Shown: positions 44,549-54,275, counted from the stretch's first letter. The stretch is 64,000 nucleotides of DNA from an uncultured Gemmatimonadales bacterium (GCA_937919655.1 CALFPJ010000048.1:1-64000); one strand, 5' to 3'. Numbers and translations: made by a program. Notes: generated by a model from the sequence alone, not told the origin.

Positions 44549-44729
44549 GCGGTCGGCAGCAGCGAGCGACCGTGTGCGGGCCTGACCGCGCGCTCCTCCA
44601 TGCACCGGTTCGCAGGCCCCCGGCCCCGGCTTTTTAACAAAGCATCCGCAACCACCCTCCAATGTTCAGAGTGGAGTGAGAAACATTACTTCGCTCAACC
44701 AAATGAGCATTCAGGAAGGGAGCTTCACG

Positions 44730-45554
44730 ATGAAGAAGATGACGGGTGGATTGTTGGTTCTCGCGACGATTTTTGCGGCCAGCGCTGGGGACCTTACGGC
44801 TCAACAGGGCCGACGTGGCCCGCAGGGACAGGGCCAAATAGCCGGACAGGGCGGGCAACGCGCTCAGATGCAGGACATGCGCGGGCGGCAGGCGCAACGC
44901 ATGCGCAGCCAGCAGATGCGCCACCTTGGCGCTCAGATGCAGGGCCGCCGCGCACGACAGGACGGAGTCGAGGCCATCATGCGGATGCGCGAGCGCCTTG
45001 AATTGACCGATTCCCAGGTCGGCGAACTCGATGGCCTGCGTAGTCAGAGCGTGGCGCGGCGGAACGCTCAGATGGCCATGATGTCCGAAATGCGATCGAA
45101 ACTGGCCGCAGGCCAAATCCAGCGCAGCGAGATCATGGCTGTGATGGAGGCCCAGCGTGAAGGAGCCGACGGCATTCGTGAGCAGCACCGCGAGCGCATC
45201 GACGCGATCTTGACCGAGGGCCAACGCGAAAGTCTGCAACAAATGCGGCAGGTTGGCCTGGCCTTTCAGGCCGGCCGTGCGGCGGGTGCCGCCCGCGGCC
45301 AGCAGGCTGGGCGTGGCGTTCGTAGCCAGCGGGGCGCGCGTGGGGGATACGAAGGCCAGGGCATGCGTGCGCGGGGCGACGACGACCGAGGCTCAGCAGC
45401 CCAGATGAGGGGGCGGCGCGGCCGGGGTGGTGCTCAACCACCCGTGCCAGGTCGTGGCATGATGCGCGGGCGAGGCGGCCCGATCGGTGCCGACAGCATC
45501 GGCGACGACACCACAGGAATCGGCATCAGCAACACAGACATCGGACCCGTTTAG
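44730..45554 (+). CDS. Exported Arg/Gly/Gln-rich Spy/LTXXQ-like protein
   Basis: A 274-residue periplasmic protein: signal peptide with cleavage near LTAQQ, a Gln/Arg/Met-rich segment (about 28-75), a helical core MRMRERLELTDSQVGELDGLRSQS... in which LTDSQ corresponds to the LTxxQ motif of Spy/CpxP-type proteins (second copy LTEGQ), and a long RG-rich tail (about 190-260) ending in a TGIGISNTDIG segment. Spy-like proteins are periplasmic chaperones or metal-stress proteins; the basic tail is unusual and may bind polyanions. A GGGAG ribosome site precedes ATG 44730. A terminator follows. Confidence 0.7.
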   Translation: MKKMTGGLLVLATIFAASAGDLTAQQGRRGPQGQGQIAGQGGQRAQMQDMRGRQAQRMRSQQMRHLGAQMQGRRARQDGVEAIMRMRERLELTDSQVGELDGLRSQSVARRNAQMAMMSEMRSKLAAGQIQRSEIMAVMEAQREGADGIREQHRERIDAILTEGQRESLQQMRQVGLAFQAGRAAGAARGQQAGRGVRSQRGARGGYEGQGMRARGDDDRGSAAQMRGRRGRGGAQPPVPGRGMMRGRGGPIGADSIGDDTTGIGISNTDIGPV

Positions 45555-45587
45555 TCTAAACGCACCTCACCAAGTGGGTTCGATGTA

Positions 45588-45617
45588 GCCCCCGTTCAGC
45601 TAAGGCTGGGCGGGGGC
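45588..45617. terminator. Bidirectional hairpin terminator
   Basis: A 13-bp stem (45588-45600 with 45605-45617, all paired when two central T-G pairs are counted) and a TAAG loop lie between the converging Spy-like gene and the M6 protease gene. Only a short T run follows on the plus strand (TTT at 45620-45622), so it could serve both directions with moderate efficiency. Confidence 0.65.
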
Positions 45618-45638
45618 GCTTTGCTGCCCAGAAACCGC

Positions 45639-47540
45639 CTAGTCCACGCCCGACCCCTGCGATCTCAACCACTTCCTCAGATCCCCCACGTCGTAACGGC
45701 CATTATTGTTGCCTATTTGGTCCAGGTAGACCCTCTCGCCTGGCGAGAGTGCCACACCCTCCGATACCAGGAACGGCCGCAACAGCTCCGTGACCTCAAC
45801 CACCCAAGGTGTGGTCGTGAGGGTCATCGTCACGGGCTCAGACGTGAAGCCCAGGGCATCCTGGACTGAGAACGACCACTCGTGCGGCCCGGCCTCGGTG
45901 ACGAACCCCCCGACGTAGACCTCGTCCCCATTGCCTGAAAGGGTCACCGAGGCGGGCACGTCTCCTGTGGCTGTATAGGGCTGAACGCCGCCCGCTATCC
46001 GGAGAAACTGCAAGAACGGGGCGACTCTCTCCACCTCAATCGACGCCTCCGGAGGCACAATCTGTGGCGTTCTTCCCGTGGAGATCACGAGCCGTGCCCT
46101 CCCGTCCACCACCGAGACCTCGTGCACCGTCACCGCGGTCGCCTGCCCGTTGCTGAGTAGCAGCTGGGGAGTCGTCGACGCGTGCAGCTTCCGGCTGAAT
46201 CCATCCACGCCCCACGCGTCCGTCGCCTCGCCCCGATTTCCGCCTTCGAAGAAATTACGCGTCAGCCCCCGGTTTCCGTCTTGCTCTAGGAGCGTGAGGA
46301 AGTAGGGATTGGTCGTGGTAGGGTCGGGCCTCAGTGCAGCATCCAGGTCCTGTTTGTAGAACAGGACCCCGTCCGCGGGAATCGACGCGTCGAAGCCGGT
46401 GCGCATCCTAAGCTCGGCAACGAGGAACTCCCGCCCCACTGCGTCCATTTGTATTCGGAGCGCTTGCCCAGAACTCTGGACCGGATCGAGGAAGATCTCT
46501 TGGTTCCAGACCTCACCGATATCCACATAGTCGAGCCAGCCGAGAAAGTTCTTGGAGCGGGCCACCATGTGGGTCGGGCCAAACGGTTCGTCACGATCGT
46601 CGACCGGGCCACAACCCCAAGAGCCTGCGGCCATCAGGGACCAACAGCCCAAAACCCAGCGGCGGCCCTGTGCGCCTCCTTCCGCGGTCGGGTGATAGTA
46701 ATCGGGTAGGCCCAGCACGTGACCATATTCGTGCGAGATCACATTCGCGGATTGCACACGGGCACCCGTGCAGTCGGTCACACTCTGGGTGATGTATCCG
46801 TCGACTTTGATCTGGTCGCCGTTGGCGCTGGCGTCGTTCGTCTGGTAGGGCCCCGCCTGGGTGGCACCCGAAATGCTCCATCTGTGCGGCCAGATAGACG
46901 GCCCGCCGCACGACCCCGCGATCTCGAGAAACTCGAAGGTGAGCGCGTCCACGAAGCCGTCATCGTCGCCGCTGTTCGCCAATCCGTCAGGTCCGTCGCT
47001 GTCGTACTCGCCGAAGTCGACATCGACATCGACGAGATCGAGCGCCTCGCTGAAGTAGGGGCCGAGAGAAGCATCTGACCCGAGTCCGTTCCCCGTGCCC
47101 ACCACCGTTGTCATAGGCCGGGACGTCCGCACCCACGGCAACACTTCCCCAGTAACGGTGAGCGCACCTCGAGATATCTCCTGGTAGGCCTCCGTAATGG
47201 TGCCGTACTGTGCCGGACCATCGAACAGAGCTGACTGGATCATGTCACGCGTAATCGCCGGCTCCTGCGAGTCTGAAAAGAGCGCCAGCACGATCGCGAT
47301 CTTTGCGGTGCCCTCAGCGCGGCTCGCGACTCGCTCGCCGGACTCGAGAGTGCGAAACATGCCATTGGGGAGCTTATACGCAGCAGGATCGACGCGGACA
47401 CGCTCGTAGTATGCGTCCGGCAAGCGCAGGCCGCGCACGGCCGCAGCGGCTTCTATGTCCTGAGCGTCCGCAGAGTCCGCGGACACGGCTGCCCAGCCCA
47501 GCGCCACCGCGGCACACGCCGCTAGCCGCACGGCCCTCAT
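45639..47540 (-). CDS. Secreted M6-type metalloprotease with dockerin-like end
   Basis: A 633-residue protease. The signal peptide ends near ADAQ (residue 27). The zinc site is HEYGHVLGLPD (His270, Glu271, His274, Asp280), the HExxHxxGxxD motif of the immune-inhibitor-A (M6) family, preceded by an Asp-rich, calcium-binding-like stretch (DVDVDFGEYDSDGPDG). A beta-rich region (about 480-600) follows, then a C-terminal NNNGRYDVGDLRKWL like one half of a type I dockerin repeat, perhaps for surface anchoring. It should degrade proteins outside the cell. The small lipoprotein gene 47537-47914 lies directly upstream, overlapping by 4 bp. Confidence 0.88.
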   Translation of the reverse strand: MRAVRLAACAAVALGWAAVSADSADAQDIEAAAAVRGLRLPDAYYERVRVDPAAYKLPNGMFRTLESGERVASRAEGTAKIAIVLALFSDSQEPAITRDMIQSALFDGPAQYGTITEAYQEISRGALTVTGEVLPWVRTSRPMTTVVGTGNGLGSDASLGPYFSEALDLVDVDVDFGEYDSDGPDGLANSGDDDGFVDALTFEFLEIAGSCGGPSIWPHRWSISGATQAGPYQTNDASANGDQIKVDGYITQSVTDCTGARVQSANVISHEYGHVLGLPDYYHPTAEGGAQGRRWVLGCWSLMAAGSWGCGPVDDRDEPFGPTHMVARSKNFLGWLDYVDIGEVWNQEIFLDPVQSSGQALRIQMDAVGREFLVAELRMRTGFDASIPADGVLFYKQDLDAALRPDPTTTNPYFLTLLEQDGNRGLTRNFFEGGNRGEATDAWGVDGFSRKLHASTTPQLLLSNGQATAVTVHEVSVVDGRARLVISTGRTPQIVPPEASIEVERVAPFLQFLRIAGGVQPYTATGDVPASVTLSGNGDEVYVGGFVTEAGPHEWSFSVQDALGFTSEPVTMTLTTTPWVVEVTELLRPFLVSEGVALSPGERVYLDQIGNNNGRYDVGDLRKWLRSQGSGVD

Positions 47541-47914
47541 CGCCGGAAATCCAGCGTGTAACCCGTCAGAATACGTGTGGCATCGTCCGGACCCGCGACC
47601 TCGTCGATGACCCAGCCGGGCGGGTTCGTCGTGTCCGCCACGGCGACCCGAAACATCAACTCACCACCGCTTTGATCAATGAGCACTATTCGCGTCACGC
47701 TGTTGCCCGCGAGACTGTGGACCTCGGTCACACCGGACGCGCTGACGGCGCCGACATCGTTGCCCAGCAACGACACCAAGGCCGCGCCCTCGTCACCGTT
47801 CGGCGATCTCAGAGTGACGGTCATCGTCCCCGGGCCAGAGACCGGAGCCTGGTCAGTGCACCCTGACGCGGCGGCGGCCATGAAGAGGGTGAGCGCGATG
47901 CGACGGAGGGTCAT
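47537..47914 (-). CDS. Small lipoprotein, partner of the M6 protease gene
   Basis: A 125-residue lipoprotein (lipobox ASGC, near residue 19) of unknown function. The mature part is short and beta-rich (TMTVTLRSPNGDEGAALVSLLG, RIVLIDQSGGELMFRVAVAD), similar in feel to the cohesin-like or fimbrial-type domains often found beside dockerin-bearing proteins, though I cannot prove that. The last 4 bp overlap the protease start (ATGA), so the two are co-translated. A physical cohesin-dockerin pairing with the protease is a testable guess. Confidence 0.65.
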   Translation of the reverse strand: MTLRRIALTLFMAAAASGCTDQAPVSGPGTMTVTLRSPNGDEGAALVSLLGNDVGAVSASGVTEVHSLAGNSVTRIVLIDQSGGELMFRVAVADTTNPPGWVIDEVAGPDDATRILTGYTLDFRR

Positions 47915-48173
47915 GCGAGGCCTTTGTGAGAGTCGAACCGAGATACCAAAGAATCTATGGTCGGGCGTGCGGTAATCTACGCCCGCTGCATAGGACGGCT
48001 TTCGGCAGTGACTCTGTCACCGATCATCAAAGGACTGCCGCCAGTTCCGGCGAACTGCTCTGAACTGAAACTATCGGGGGAGTGACTCCGGCGAGGGTCC
48101 AACGGTGTCGGGCCTCCTCCCCGGCCGTATGTTGGAGGCCTGTTTTGATCGCGACACCACCACCGGAACCACC

Positions 48174-49367
48174 ATGCCGAGACAACCCACGACGATTGCG
48201 ATCCTGACAGCCATGCTGTTCATCAATGGCTGCACCGCGGCGGATACGCCGGGGGACGCCCCGGCGGCGACTCCTGCTCCCGGGCGGCTGGTCATCGTCG
48301 GCGGCGGGCTTCAGGCCGACAACGCCGCCGTCTACCAGGCCGTCCTCGAGGGCCGGCTGGGTGGCGGGCCGCTGTGCGTGCTGCCCACGGCGGGTGCCGA
48401 TCCCATGGCGTCCATGGCGTCGGCCACAGAGACATTGCTCGGCTACACGGGTCCAGAGGGCGTAAAGGGGATCTTCCTGTCCACGGAGAACCCGTCCGAT
48501 GCCCGGTCCCCGGAAATGGCCGCGGACATCGCGTCCTGCTCAGGCTTCTACTTCACCGGCGGGGTCCAGTCCCGAGTCGTAGACGTATTTCTTCCCGAGG
48601 ACGATACCACACTGGCCTACCAGGCTCTATGGCAGCGGTGGCAAGAAGGAGCCGTCGTCGCGGGCTCCAGCGCCGGGGCTGCCATGATGAGCCGCGTCAT
48701 GATCGCGAGCGGGGGAAGCGCCGACGCTGTCGCCAATGGAGTGGCTACAAATGAGGACGGAGACGGGGTCCACATTCGCGGCGGGATGGGCTTCTTCGAC
48801 CGTGCCTTTTTGGATCAGCACTTCCTGGCTCGGGGACGCATCGGGCGCCTCATAGTCTCGGTGCTCGTCACCGACTCCCTTCGCGTCGGCCTGGGTATCG
48901 ACGAGAACACCGCGCTGGTCGTCGATGGTGACACAGCCTTTGTGGCCGGCGCGTCAGGCGTAGTGGTGGTCGACGGAAGGCAGGTCGCGCACGCCGGACC
49001 AGGGCGAGGGACTGGGCTGAAGGTCAGTCTCGCTGGGGCGGGAGACGCCTTGGATTTGCGAACATTTGAGGTGCGGAGGGCCGGTACCAAGGTGGCGCTG
49101 CCCGCAAACGGCGAGCCGGCGGTGCTTCCGGACGATCCCTTCGCTCGTTGGGCGTTTCTTCACCTGGTGGTGGACCTGGCCTCCGGCCTCGAAGGGGAGG
49201 CAGCCTTCTCGATCGGGGACGACTCTCTCGGAGCGGCGACGCTCACGATAAGGAAAGACGCGGGTTTCTCGGCGGCGATGACGGCCCGAGAGGGCGGCGT
49301 GGAAGAAACGCCGGCCGGATTGTCGGCTGGCCCGTTCGAGGTAGATCTGGTCGCACGGGGGCGGTGA
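48174..49367 (+). CDS. Cyanophycinase-like S51-family lipoprotein
   Basis: A 397-residue lipoprotein (lipobox INGC, Cys20). The domain at about 40-290 resembles cyanophycinase/peptidase E: RLVIVGGG, FYFTGGVQSRVVD, the nucleophile Ser166 in AGSSAGAAMMS and FLDQHFLARGRIGRL with the conserved His. Cyanophycinases split the beta-Asp-Arg dipeptide from cyanophycin; many homologues outside cyanobacteria are exported and act on other isoaspartyl peptides. The C-terminal ~100 residues are an added beta-rich domain. ATG 48174 was chosen because the leader begins there; the open frame to 48105 is unlikely. Confidence 0.85.
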   Translation: MPRQPTTIAILTAMLFINGCTAADTPGDAPAATPAPGRLVIVGGGLQADNAAVYQAVLEGRLGGGPLCVLPTAGADPMASMASATETLLGYTGPEGVKGIFLSTENPSDARSPEMAADIASCSGFYFTGGVQSRVVDVFLPEDDTTLAYQALWQRWQEGAVVAGSSAGAAMMSRVMIASGGSADAVANGVATNEDGDGVHIRGGMGFFDRAFLDQHFLARGRIGRLIVSVLVTDSLRVGLGIDENTALVVDGDTAFVAGASGVVVVDGRQVAHAGPGRGTGLKVSLAGAGDALDLRTFEVRRAGTKVALPANGEPAVLPDDPFARWAFLHLVVDLASGLEGEAAFSIGDDSLGAATLTIRKDAGFSAAMTAREGGVEETPAGLSAGPFEVDLVARGR

Positions 49368-49369
49368 GC

Positions 49370-50239
49370 CTACCCCCCCAACGCCTCCTTCATCGCCCGA
49401 TACCCCTCGTCCAGAAAGAACTGGACGTGGTCAAAATCAAACGTCCCGTACCCCTCCAAGCGCGGCCGCACATACATCAACGGCGGCCCATCCCACGCCG
49501 AGATCAGGTCCCGACGTCGACGCCAGGTCATGATGGCAAAGACCCGCTCGTGCACAGCCAGCATGCCCTGCTCCAGCACTTTATCGATATCTCCCTTCTC
49601 CCCCGCACCCGGGTCGCACCCGATAATCCCGGTCGCTCCCTCAGCCTCGGCCCGGTCCAACGCGAGTGGATGCGCACTCCCTCCATCCACGAACGCGCGC
49701 CCCTCATGGACAAACGGCGGGTAGAAGACCGGCAACGCCGATGATGCATAGACCGCCTCGGCCACCGAAACATCGGTACGCGCGCCGGTGCCGAACCACT
49801 CGGTCGAGCCGTCAGCTAAGTCCACGGCGTTCACAAGGACAGGGATGCGCAACGAATTCCATCCCTCAGGAGGGACCAGTCGCTCGTAGAACTCCATCAA
49901 CGAGTTCCCGCGGAACAGGCTGGGCTGACGAATCCCGTTGATCCACGCAGCCCGCCGGTTCAGGCGGACGATGTCCGCCCTCCTCACCGCCAGCGCATGC
50001 TCCCTCATCTCCTCCCAACTCATGCCACTGGAAGCCAGCACCCCGATCAGGGCCCCGATACTCGTCCCCACGATCCCCTGGGGGCGGACACCGGCTTCAA
50101 CTAAGGCTCTCCAGGCCCCCACGTGTGCCAGACCCTTCAAACCACCCCCACCCAAGACCAGCCAAGGCCGAGTCCCGAGGTCACCAAAAGTGCTTGTAGT
50201 ACTTGGTTTTCTTAGCGATTCACCCTCTAGCGGCTGCAC
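49370..50239 (-). CDS. Patatin-like phospholipase
   Basis: A 289-residue lipid acyl hydrolase. The oxyanion hole GGGGLKG, the nucleophile in GTSIG (GxSxG) and the Asp of DGG (AFVDGGSAHPL) form the patatin Ser-Asp dyad. It lacks a signal peptide, so it acts in the cytoplasm or on the inner leaflet. Bacterial patatins of this RssA/NTE-like size hydrolyse phospholipids or lysophospholipids. The end converges with the cyanophycinase-like gene (2 bp apart) and the start is divergent from the suf operon, about 100 bp away. Confidence 0.9.
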   Translation of the reverse strand: MQPLEGESLRKPSTTSTFGDLGTRPWLVLGGGGLKGLAHVGAWRALVEAGVRPQGIVGTSIGALIGVLASSGMSWEEMREHALAVRRADIVRLNRRAAWINGIRQPSLFRGNSLMEFYERLVPPEGWNSLRIPVLVNAVDLADGSTEWFGTGARTDVSVAEAVYASSALPVFYPPFVHEGRAFVDGGSAHPLALDRAEAEGATGIIGCDPGAGEKGDIDKVLEQGMLAVHERVFAIMTWRRRRDLISAWDGPPLMYVRPRLEGYGTFDFDHVQFFLDEGYRAMKEALGG

Positions 50240-50268
50240 TTGACCCCCCTAAGTGGCAAGTCTAGATT
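50240..50268 (+). promoter_or_regulatory. Candidate sigma70-type promoter for the suf operon
   Basis: TTGACC (50240-50245) and TAGATT (50263-50268) are separated by 17 bp, 72 bp before sufC. The -35 box matches the consensus at five of six positions and the -10 box at four of six. No SufR/IscR gene or clear IscR box is seen next to it. Confidence 0.4.
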
Positions 50269-50339
50269 TCGGTACCTGAAACATAGAATCATTCTTGATA
50301 AGCGGCGCTCACGGGCTCCGCTGACTTGTCTGAGGACGA

Positions 50340-51128
50340 ATGAGCAACGCTCCCATTTTGAAGGTCGAAGGCCTCGAAGCAAAGGTCACCGACGAAGAGT
50401 TGAACATCCTGAAGGGTCTTGACCTAGAGATCGGTAAGGGTGAAATCCACGCCATCATGGGCCCGAACGGTTCCGGAAAGAGCACCTTCGCAAAGGTGCT
50501 TGCTGGCCATCCCGGTTACGAGGCCACGTCTGGTTCGGTCACGTTCTGCGGTGAAGACCTTCTTTCCCTGGAAGCCGACGAGCGCTCCCAGGCCGGTGTC
50601 TTCTTGGCATTCCAGTACCCCGTTGAGATTCCAGGGGTCTCTATTGCCAACTTTTTGCGGACCGCCGTCCAGGCGCATCAGCCGGAGGGTGAGGAACTCG
50701 ACATCTTCGACTTCGCTGACATTCTGACCGAGCGCATGGAAATGCTCGAGATGGACGTCTCCTTTGCCGAGCGTCACGTGAACGACGGCTTCAGCGGTGG
50801 CGAGAAGAAGCGCAACGAGATCCTTCAGATGGCGATGCTGAAACCGAAGCTCGCGGTCATGGATGAGACAGACTCGGGCCTCGACATCGATGCCCTCAAG
50901 ATCGTCTCAAGCGGCGTCAACAAGCTGCTCGCTGAGGATCCCGAAATGTCGATCCTCCTCATCACGCACTACCAGCGCCTCCTCGACTACATCAAGCCGG
51001 ACTTCGTGCACGTGATGGTCGACGGGCGCATCGTGCGTTCGGGTGGCCCAGAAGTCGCGCTCGCTCTTGAGGCTGAGGGCTACAAAGACTGGCGCGAAAC
51101 CGACGCAGCAGCAGCCACCAGCGCCTAA
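50340..51128 (+). CDS. sufC: Fe-S cluster assembly ATPase SufC
   Basis: A 262-residue ABC-type ATPase of the SufBCD scaffold. Walker [12 protein letters not shown], signature [11 protein letters not shown] (typical of SufC), Walker [13 protein letters not shown] and the switch [12 protein letters not shown] are all intact. It drives the structural change that allows cluster assembly on SufB/SufD. ATG 50340 follows GAGGA. First gene of the operon sufC-sufB-sufD-Rieske-sufS-sufU. Confidence 0.97.
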   Translation: MSNAPILKVEGLEAKVTDEELNILKGLDLEIGKGEIHAIMGPNGSGKSTFAKVLAGHPGYEATSGSVTFCGEDLLSLEADERSQAGVFLAFQYPVEIPGVSIANFLRTAVQAHQPEGEELDIFDFADILTERMEMLEMDVSFAERHVNDGFSGGEKKRNEILQMAMLKPKLAVMDETDSGLDIDALKIVSSGVNKLLAEDPEMSILLITHYQRLLDYIKPDFVHVMVDGRIVRSGGPEVALALEAEGYKDWRETDAAAATSA

Positions 51129-51142
51129 AAAGGGGACCCTCC

Positions 51143-52558
51143 ATGCCGCAGAATGAGACCATTCAGGATCTGGGCCTCGACGAATACAAGTACGACTTCA
51201 AGACCGAAGGCAAGCCAGTCTTCCGTGCCGAGAAGGGCCTGTCCGAGGAAGTCGTTCGACAGATCTCTGCGCACAAGGACGAGCCACAGTGGATGCTAGA
51301 CTTCCGCTTGAAGGCGCTCGAGACCTACTACAAGAAGCCAATGCCCAAGTGGGGCGGCGACCTCTCGGACCTAGAGAACGTCTTGGACGAGATCTACTTC
51401 TACGTGCGCCCGCAGGACAAAATGGAGCGCTCGTGGGACGACGTTCCTGAGGACATCAAGAACACGTTTGAGAAGCTTGGCATCCCCGAGGCCGAACGTA
51501 AGGTCTTGGCCGGTGTCGGCGCCCAGTTTGAGTCCGAGATGATCTATCACTCGCTTCGTGAAGAATGGTCGAAGCAGGGCGTCATCTTCGATTCGATCGA
51601 AGACGGTCTTAAGAACCATCCTGAACTCTTCCGTGAGCACTTCGGCACGATCATCCCCACGGGTGACAACAAGTTCTCGGCAATGAACTCGGCCGTTTGG
51701 TCGGGTGGTTCGTTCGTGTACGTCCCGAAGGGTGTCAGCCTCGACACGCCACTGCAGGCGTACTTCCGGGTGAACCAGGAGCGCATGGGGCAGTTCGAGC
51801 GCACACTGATCATCATCGATGAAGGGGCGCAGGCTCACTACATCGAAGGGTGCACGGCGCCGGTCTACTCCACCGAGTCGTTTCACTCGGGCGTGATTGA
51901 GATCGTTGTGAAGAAGAACGCACGCTTCCGCTATACGACCATTCAGAATTGGTCGAACAATATGTACAACCTCGTTACCCAGCGGGCGATCGTGCACGAG
52001 GGTGGAAACATGGAGTGGCTGGACGGCAACCTCGGGTCCAAGCTGACCATGAAGTACCCGTCCTGCTACCTAGTTGGAGAAGGGGCACACGGAGAGATCA
52101 TGTCCATCGCCTACGCAGGCGACGGACAGCACCAGGACACGGGTGGGAAGGTCGTGCATGTCGCGCCCAACACCACGTCTTCGATCATCTCGAAGTCGAT
52201 CTCCAAGGGCACCGGACGCTCGACATATCGTGGGCTCTGCAAGGTGCACGAGGGTGCGCACCACGCCCGCTCCAACGTCGAATGCGACGCGTTGCTCATC
52301 AACGACACGTCTCGTACGGACACGTACCCGTACATCGAGATCGAAGAGAACGACGCGAACGTCGGGCACGAAGCCTCAGTCTCGAAGATCGGCGAAGAGC
52401 AGCTCTTCTACCTCACCAGTCGGGGTATCTCGGTGATTGAGGCGATGGCGATGATCGTGCGTGGATTCATCGAGCCGATCGCGAAGGAGCTGCCGCTTGA
52501 GTATGCGGTGGAGTTGAATCGGCTCATAGAGATGGAGATGGAAGGCTCCGTAGGCTAA
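51143..52558 (+). CDS. sufB: Fe-S cluster assembly scaffold SufB
   Basis: A 471-residue scaffold subunit. The beta-helix core contains [36 protein letters not shown] (Cys of the cluster-building path), [13 protein letters not shown]-type ARSNVECD and the His in [19 protein letters not shown]. It receives sulfur from SufSU and builds the nascent Fe-S cluster with SufC and SufD. It starts 14 bp after sufC with an AAAGGGGA ribosome site. About 190 bp without a gene separate it from sufD; that stretch is relatively AT-rich near sufD and may hold a secondary promoter. Confidence 0.97.
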   Translation: MPQNETIQDLGLDEYKYDFKTEGKPVFRAEKGLSEEVVRQISAHKDEPQWMLDFRLKALETYYKKPMPKWGGDLSDLENVLDEIYFYVRPQDKMERSWDDVPEDIKNTFEKLGIPEAERKVLAGVGAQFESEMIYHSLREEWSKQGVIFDSIEDGLKNHPELFREHFGTIIPTGDNKFSAMNSAVWSGGSFVYVPKGVSLDTPLQAYFRVNQERMGQFERTLIIIDEGAQAHYIEGCTAPVYSTESFHSGVIEIVVKKNARFRYTTIQNWSNNMYNLVTQRAIVHEGGNMEWLDGNLGSKLTMKYPSCYLVGEGAHGEIMSIAYAGDGQHQDTGGKVVHVAPNTTSSIISKSISKGTGRSTYRGLCKVHEGAHHARSNVECDALLINDTSRTDTYPYIEIEENDANVGHEASVSKIGEEQLFYLTSRGISVIEAMAMIVRGFIEPIAKELPLEYAVELNRLIEMEMEGSVG

Positions 52559-52752
52559 TTAGGCAGGGGCCGTGAAATCGGCCTCGGGCGGCGTTGGTCT
52601 CCGTGCGCTGACCTGCGAAGTAGCGTTGCTACTCCTCGGTCATCGTACTCGACCGCCTTGCTCGACGCTCGATTTGACGACCCCCGATACTGAGTGGCTT
52701 CCAAAACAGCAACAACTGCACAGAAACAACTGAATAAATAACTAGGGACTAC

Positions 52753-54093
52753 ATGCAAAGCGTGGGATTGATGGAAGGTGTGACTGAGGCGCTGAATCCG
52801 GCGGCTGTTGAGCGGCTTTCTCTTGGGGAGCCGGAGTGGCTGCGTGAGCGACGCGTGCATGCTTGGGATGTTTATGAGCGTACACCGATGCCGACTACGA
52901 AGCTTGAGGAGTGGCGGTATACGAACCTCAAGAAGAAGCTCGATCTTGATGCGTTGGCGCTGAGCACGTCTGAGGCGGTTTCCGGCGATTACGCTACCTG
53001 GCCGGAAGCGCTGCGTGCCGCGATGGCTGCGGACCGGGAAGCGGCCGGCCACTTGGTCATCATCGATGGTCATGTCGTCCACACAGATCTCGATGCCTCG
53101 CTCGCCGCTCAGGGTGTGATCCTTGAGTCGCTGCACGACGCGGTGGTGAATCATCCGGCGCTTGTGCAGGAGCATCTCGCGACCGAAGCGGTGCCTGCCG
53201 AAGAGGGCAAGTTCGCGGCACTCAACGCTGCGCTTTGGAACGACGGCGTCTTCCTGTATGTACCGCGGGGCGTGTCGCTCGACCTACCGGTACGGGTCAC
53301 TCGTTGGCTCAGCGAGTCGGCTACCGCGTATTTCAGCCGCGTGCTGATCGTGGCCGAACCGACCAGCCGAGTATCCTACGTCGACGAGGTCCTCTCCGAC
53401 GACTTCGACGCGCAGACGCTGACGTCCACCGCGGTTGAGGTGATCGCTCGGGACGGCGCGCAGGTCCAGTACGTGGCCGTGCAGCGACTTGGCCAGGGTG
53501 CCTTCTATCAGTCGGTGCAGCGAACGTTGGCCCACCGGGACTCGACGCTCGACACGCTCAACGTTGCCCTCGGCGCTTCGGTGACGCGCGTCGACCTCAA
53601 CGCGCGTCTGTTGGGACCGGGTGCCAACTCAGACATGCTCGGCCTGTACTTCGGCGACGCCAACCAGCACTTCGACTTCAATACGAGCCAGGACCACACC
53701 GTCCCGAACACGTCGAGCGACCTCCTCTACAAGGGCGCACTCGACGGAGCCAGTCGGTCTGTGTTCCGGGGAATCATTCGGGTCTATCCGGGTGCACAGG
53801 GTACCGACGCGTACCAGACGAACCGCAATCTCCTGCTGTCACCCCATGCGCGTGCGGACTCGTTGCCGAACCTCGAGATCGAGGCGGATGACGTGAAGTG
53901 CTCACACGGGGCGACTGTGGGGCACCTCGACGACGAGGCGAAGTTCTACCTCATGAGCCGCGGGTTGAACCGGGTGCAGGCTGAACGACTGGTTGTTCTT
54001 GGTTTTCTGGGCGAGGTGTTGGGGAAGTTGCCCTTGGGCGGGGTCGCAGAGAAAGTTTCTCGGGTGATTGAGGCGAAATTGGCTCAATCATAG
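52753..54093 (+). CDS. sufD: Fe-S cluster assembly protein SufD
   Basis: A 446-residue paralogue of SufB. PTTKLEEWRYTNLKK near the N-terminus, AALNAALWNDGVFLYVPRGVSLDLPVRV, NLEIEADDVKCSHGATVGHLDDEAKFYLMSRG and the C-terminal LGEVLGKLPL are characteristic; the last contain the His at the SufB-SufD interface. It completes the SufBC2D scaffold and helps iron entry. It starts with ATG 52753 after an AGGGA site, 194 bp after sufB. The first ~70 codons use more T-ending codons than the rest, without obvious consequence. Confidence 0.96.
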   Translation: MQSVGLMEGVTEALNPAAVERLSLGEPEWLRERRVHAWDVYERTPMPTTKLEEWRYTNLKKKLDLDALALSTSEAVSGDYATWPEALRAAMAADREAAGHLVIIDGHVVHTDLDASLAAQGVILESLHDAVVNHPALVQEHLATEAVPAEEGKFAALNAALWNDGVFLYVPRGVSLDLPVRVTRWLSESATAYFSRVLIVAEPTSRVSYVDEVLSDDFDAQTLTSTAVEVIARDGAQVQYVAVQRLGQGAFYQSVQRTLAHRDSTLDTLNVALGASVTRVDLNARLLGPGANSDMLGLYFGDANQHFDFNTSQDHTVPNTSSDLLYKGALDGASRSVFRGIIRVYPGAQGTDAYQTNRNLLLSPHARADSLPNLEIEADDVKCSHGATVGHLDDEAKFYLMSRGLNRVQAERLVVLGFLGEVLGKLPLGGVAEKVSRVIEAKLAQS

Positions 54094-54248
54094 GGGTCGC
54101 GGAGGAACGCGTCCCTCTTCGAGGATCGCTTCGCCGTGAGCTTTGTGGTTTTGTTGCCGGGGTTGTGGCTGCGCTTAACGGCGTGCGGCCGACCGGATCC
54201 ACATGCCGATATCCTCTGCGTGGGACGCGTTCCTCCGCGACGGGTAGG

Positions 54249-54275
54249 GTGTACAGCTACAGGTGTACAGCTACA
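54249..54275. repeat. Tandem 13-bp direct repeat upstream of the Rieske gene
   Basis: GTGTACAGCTACA occurs at 54249-54261 and again at 54263-54275, one base apart. Each copy contains a TGTA/TACA inverted pair. It lies in the 290-bp gap between sufD and the Rieske gene, about 110 bp before the latter, where a regulator could bind. The rest of the gap shows no gene. Confidence 0.55.

Noticed and set aside
44570-44645. GGGCCTG/CAGGCCC pair followed by TTTTT after the TPP subunit gene
   Set aside because: Loop of about 30 nt and other competing pairings in GC-rich sequence make it unreliable as a terminator.
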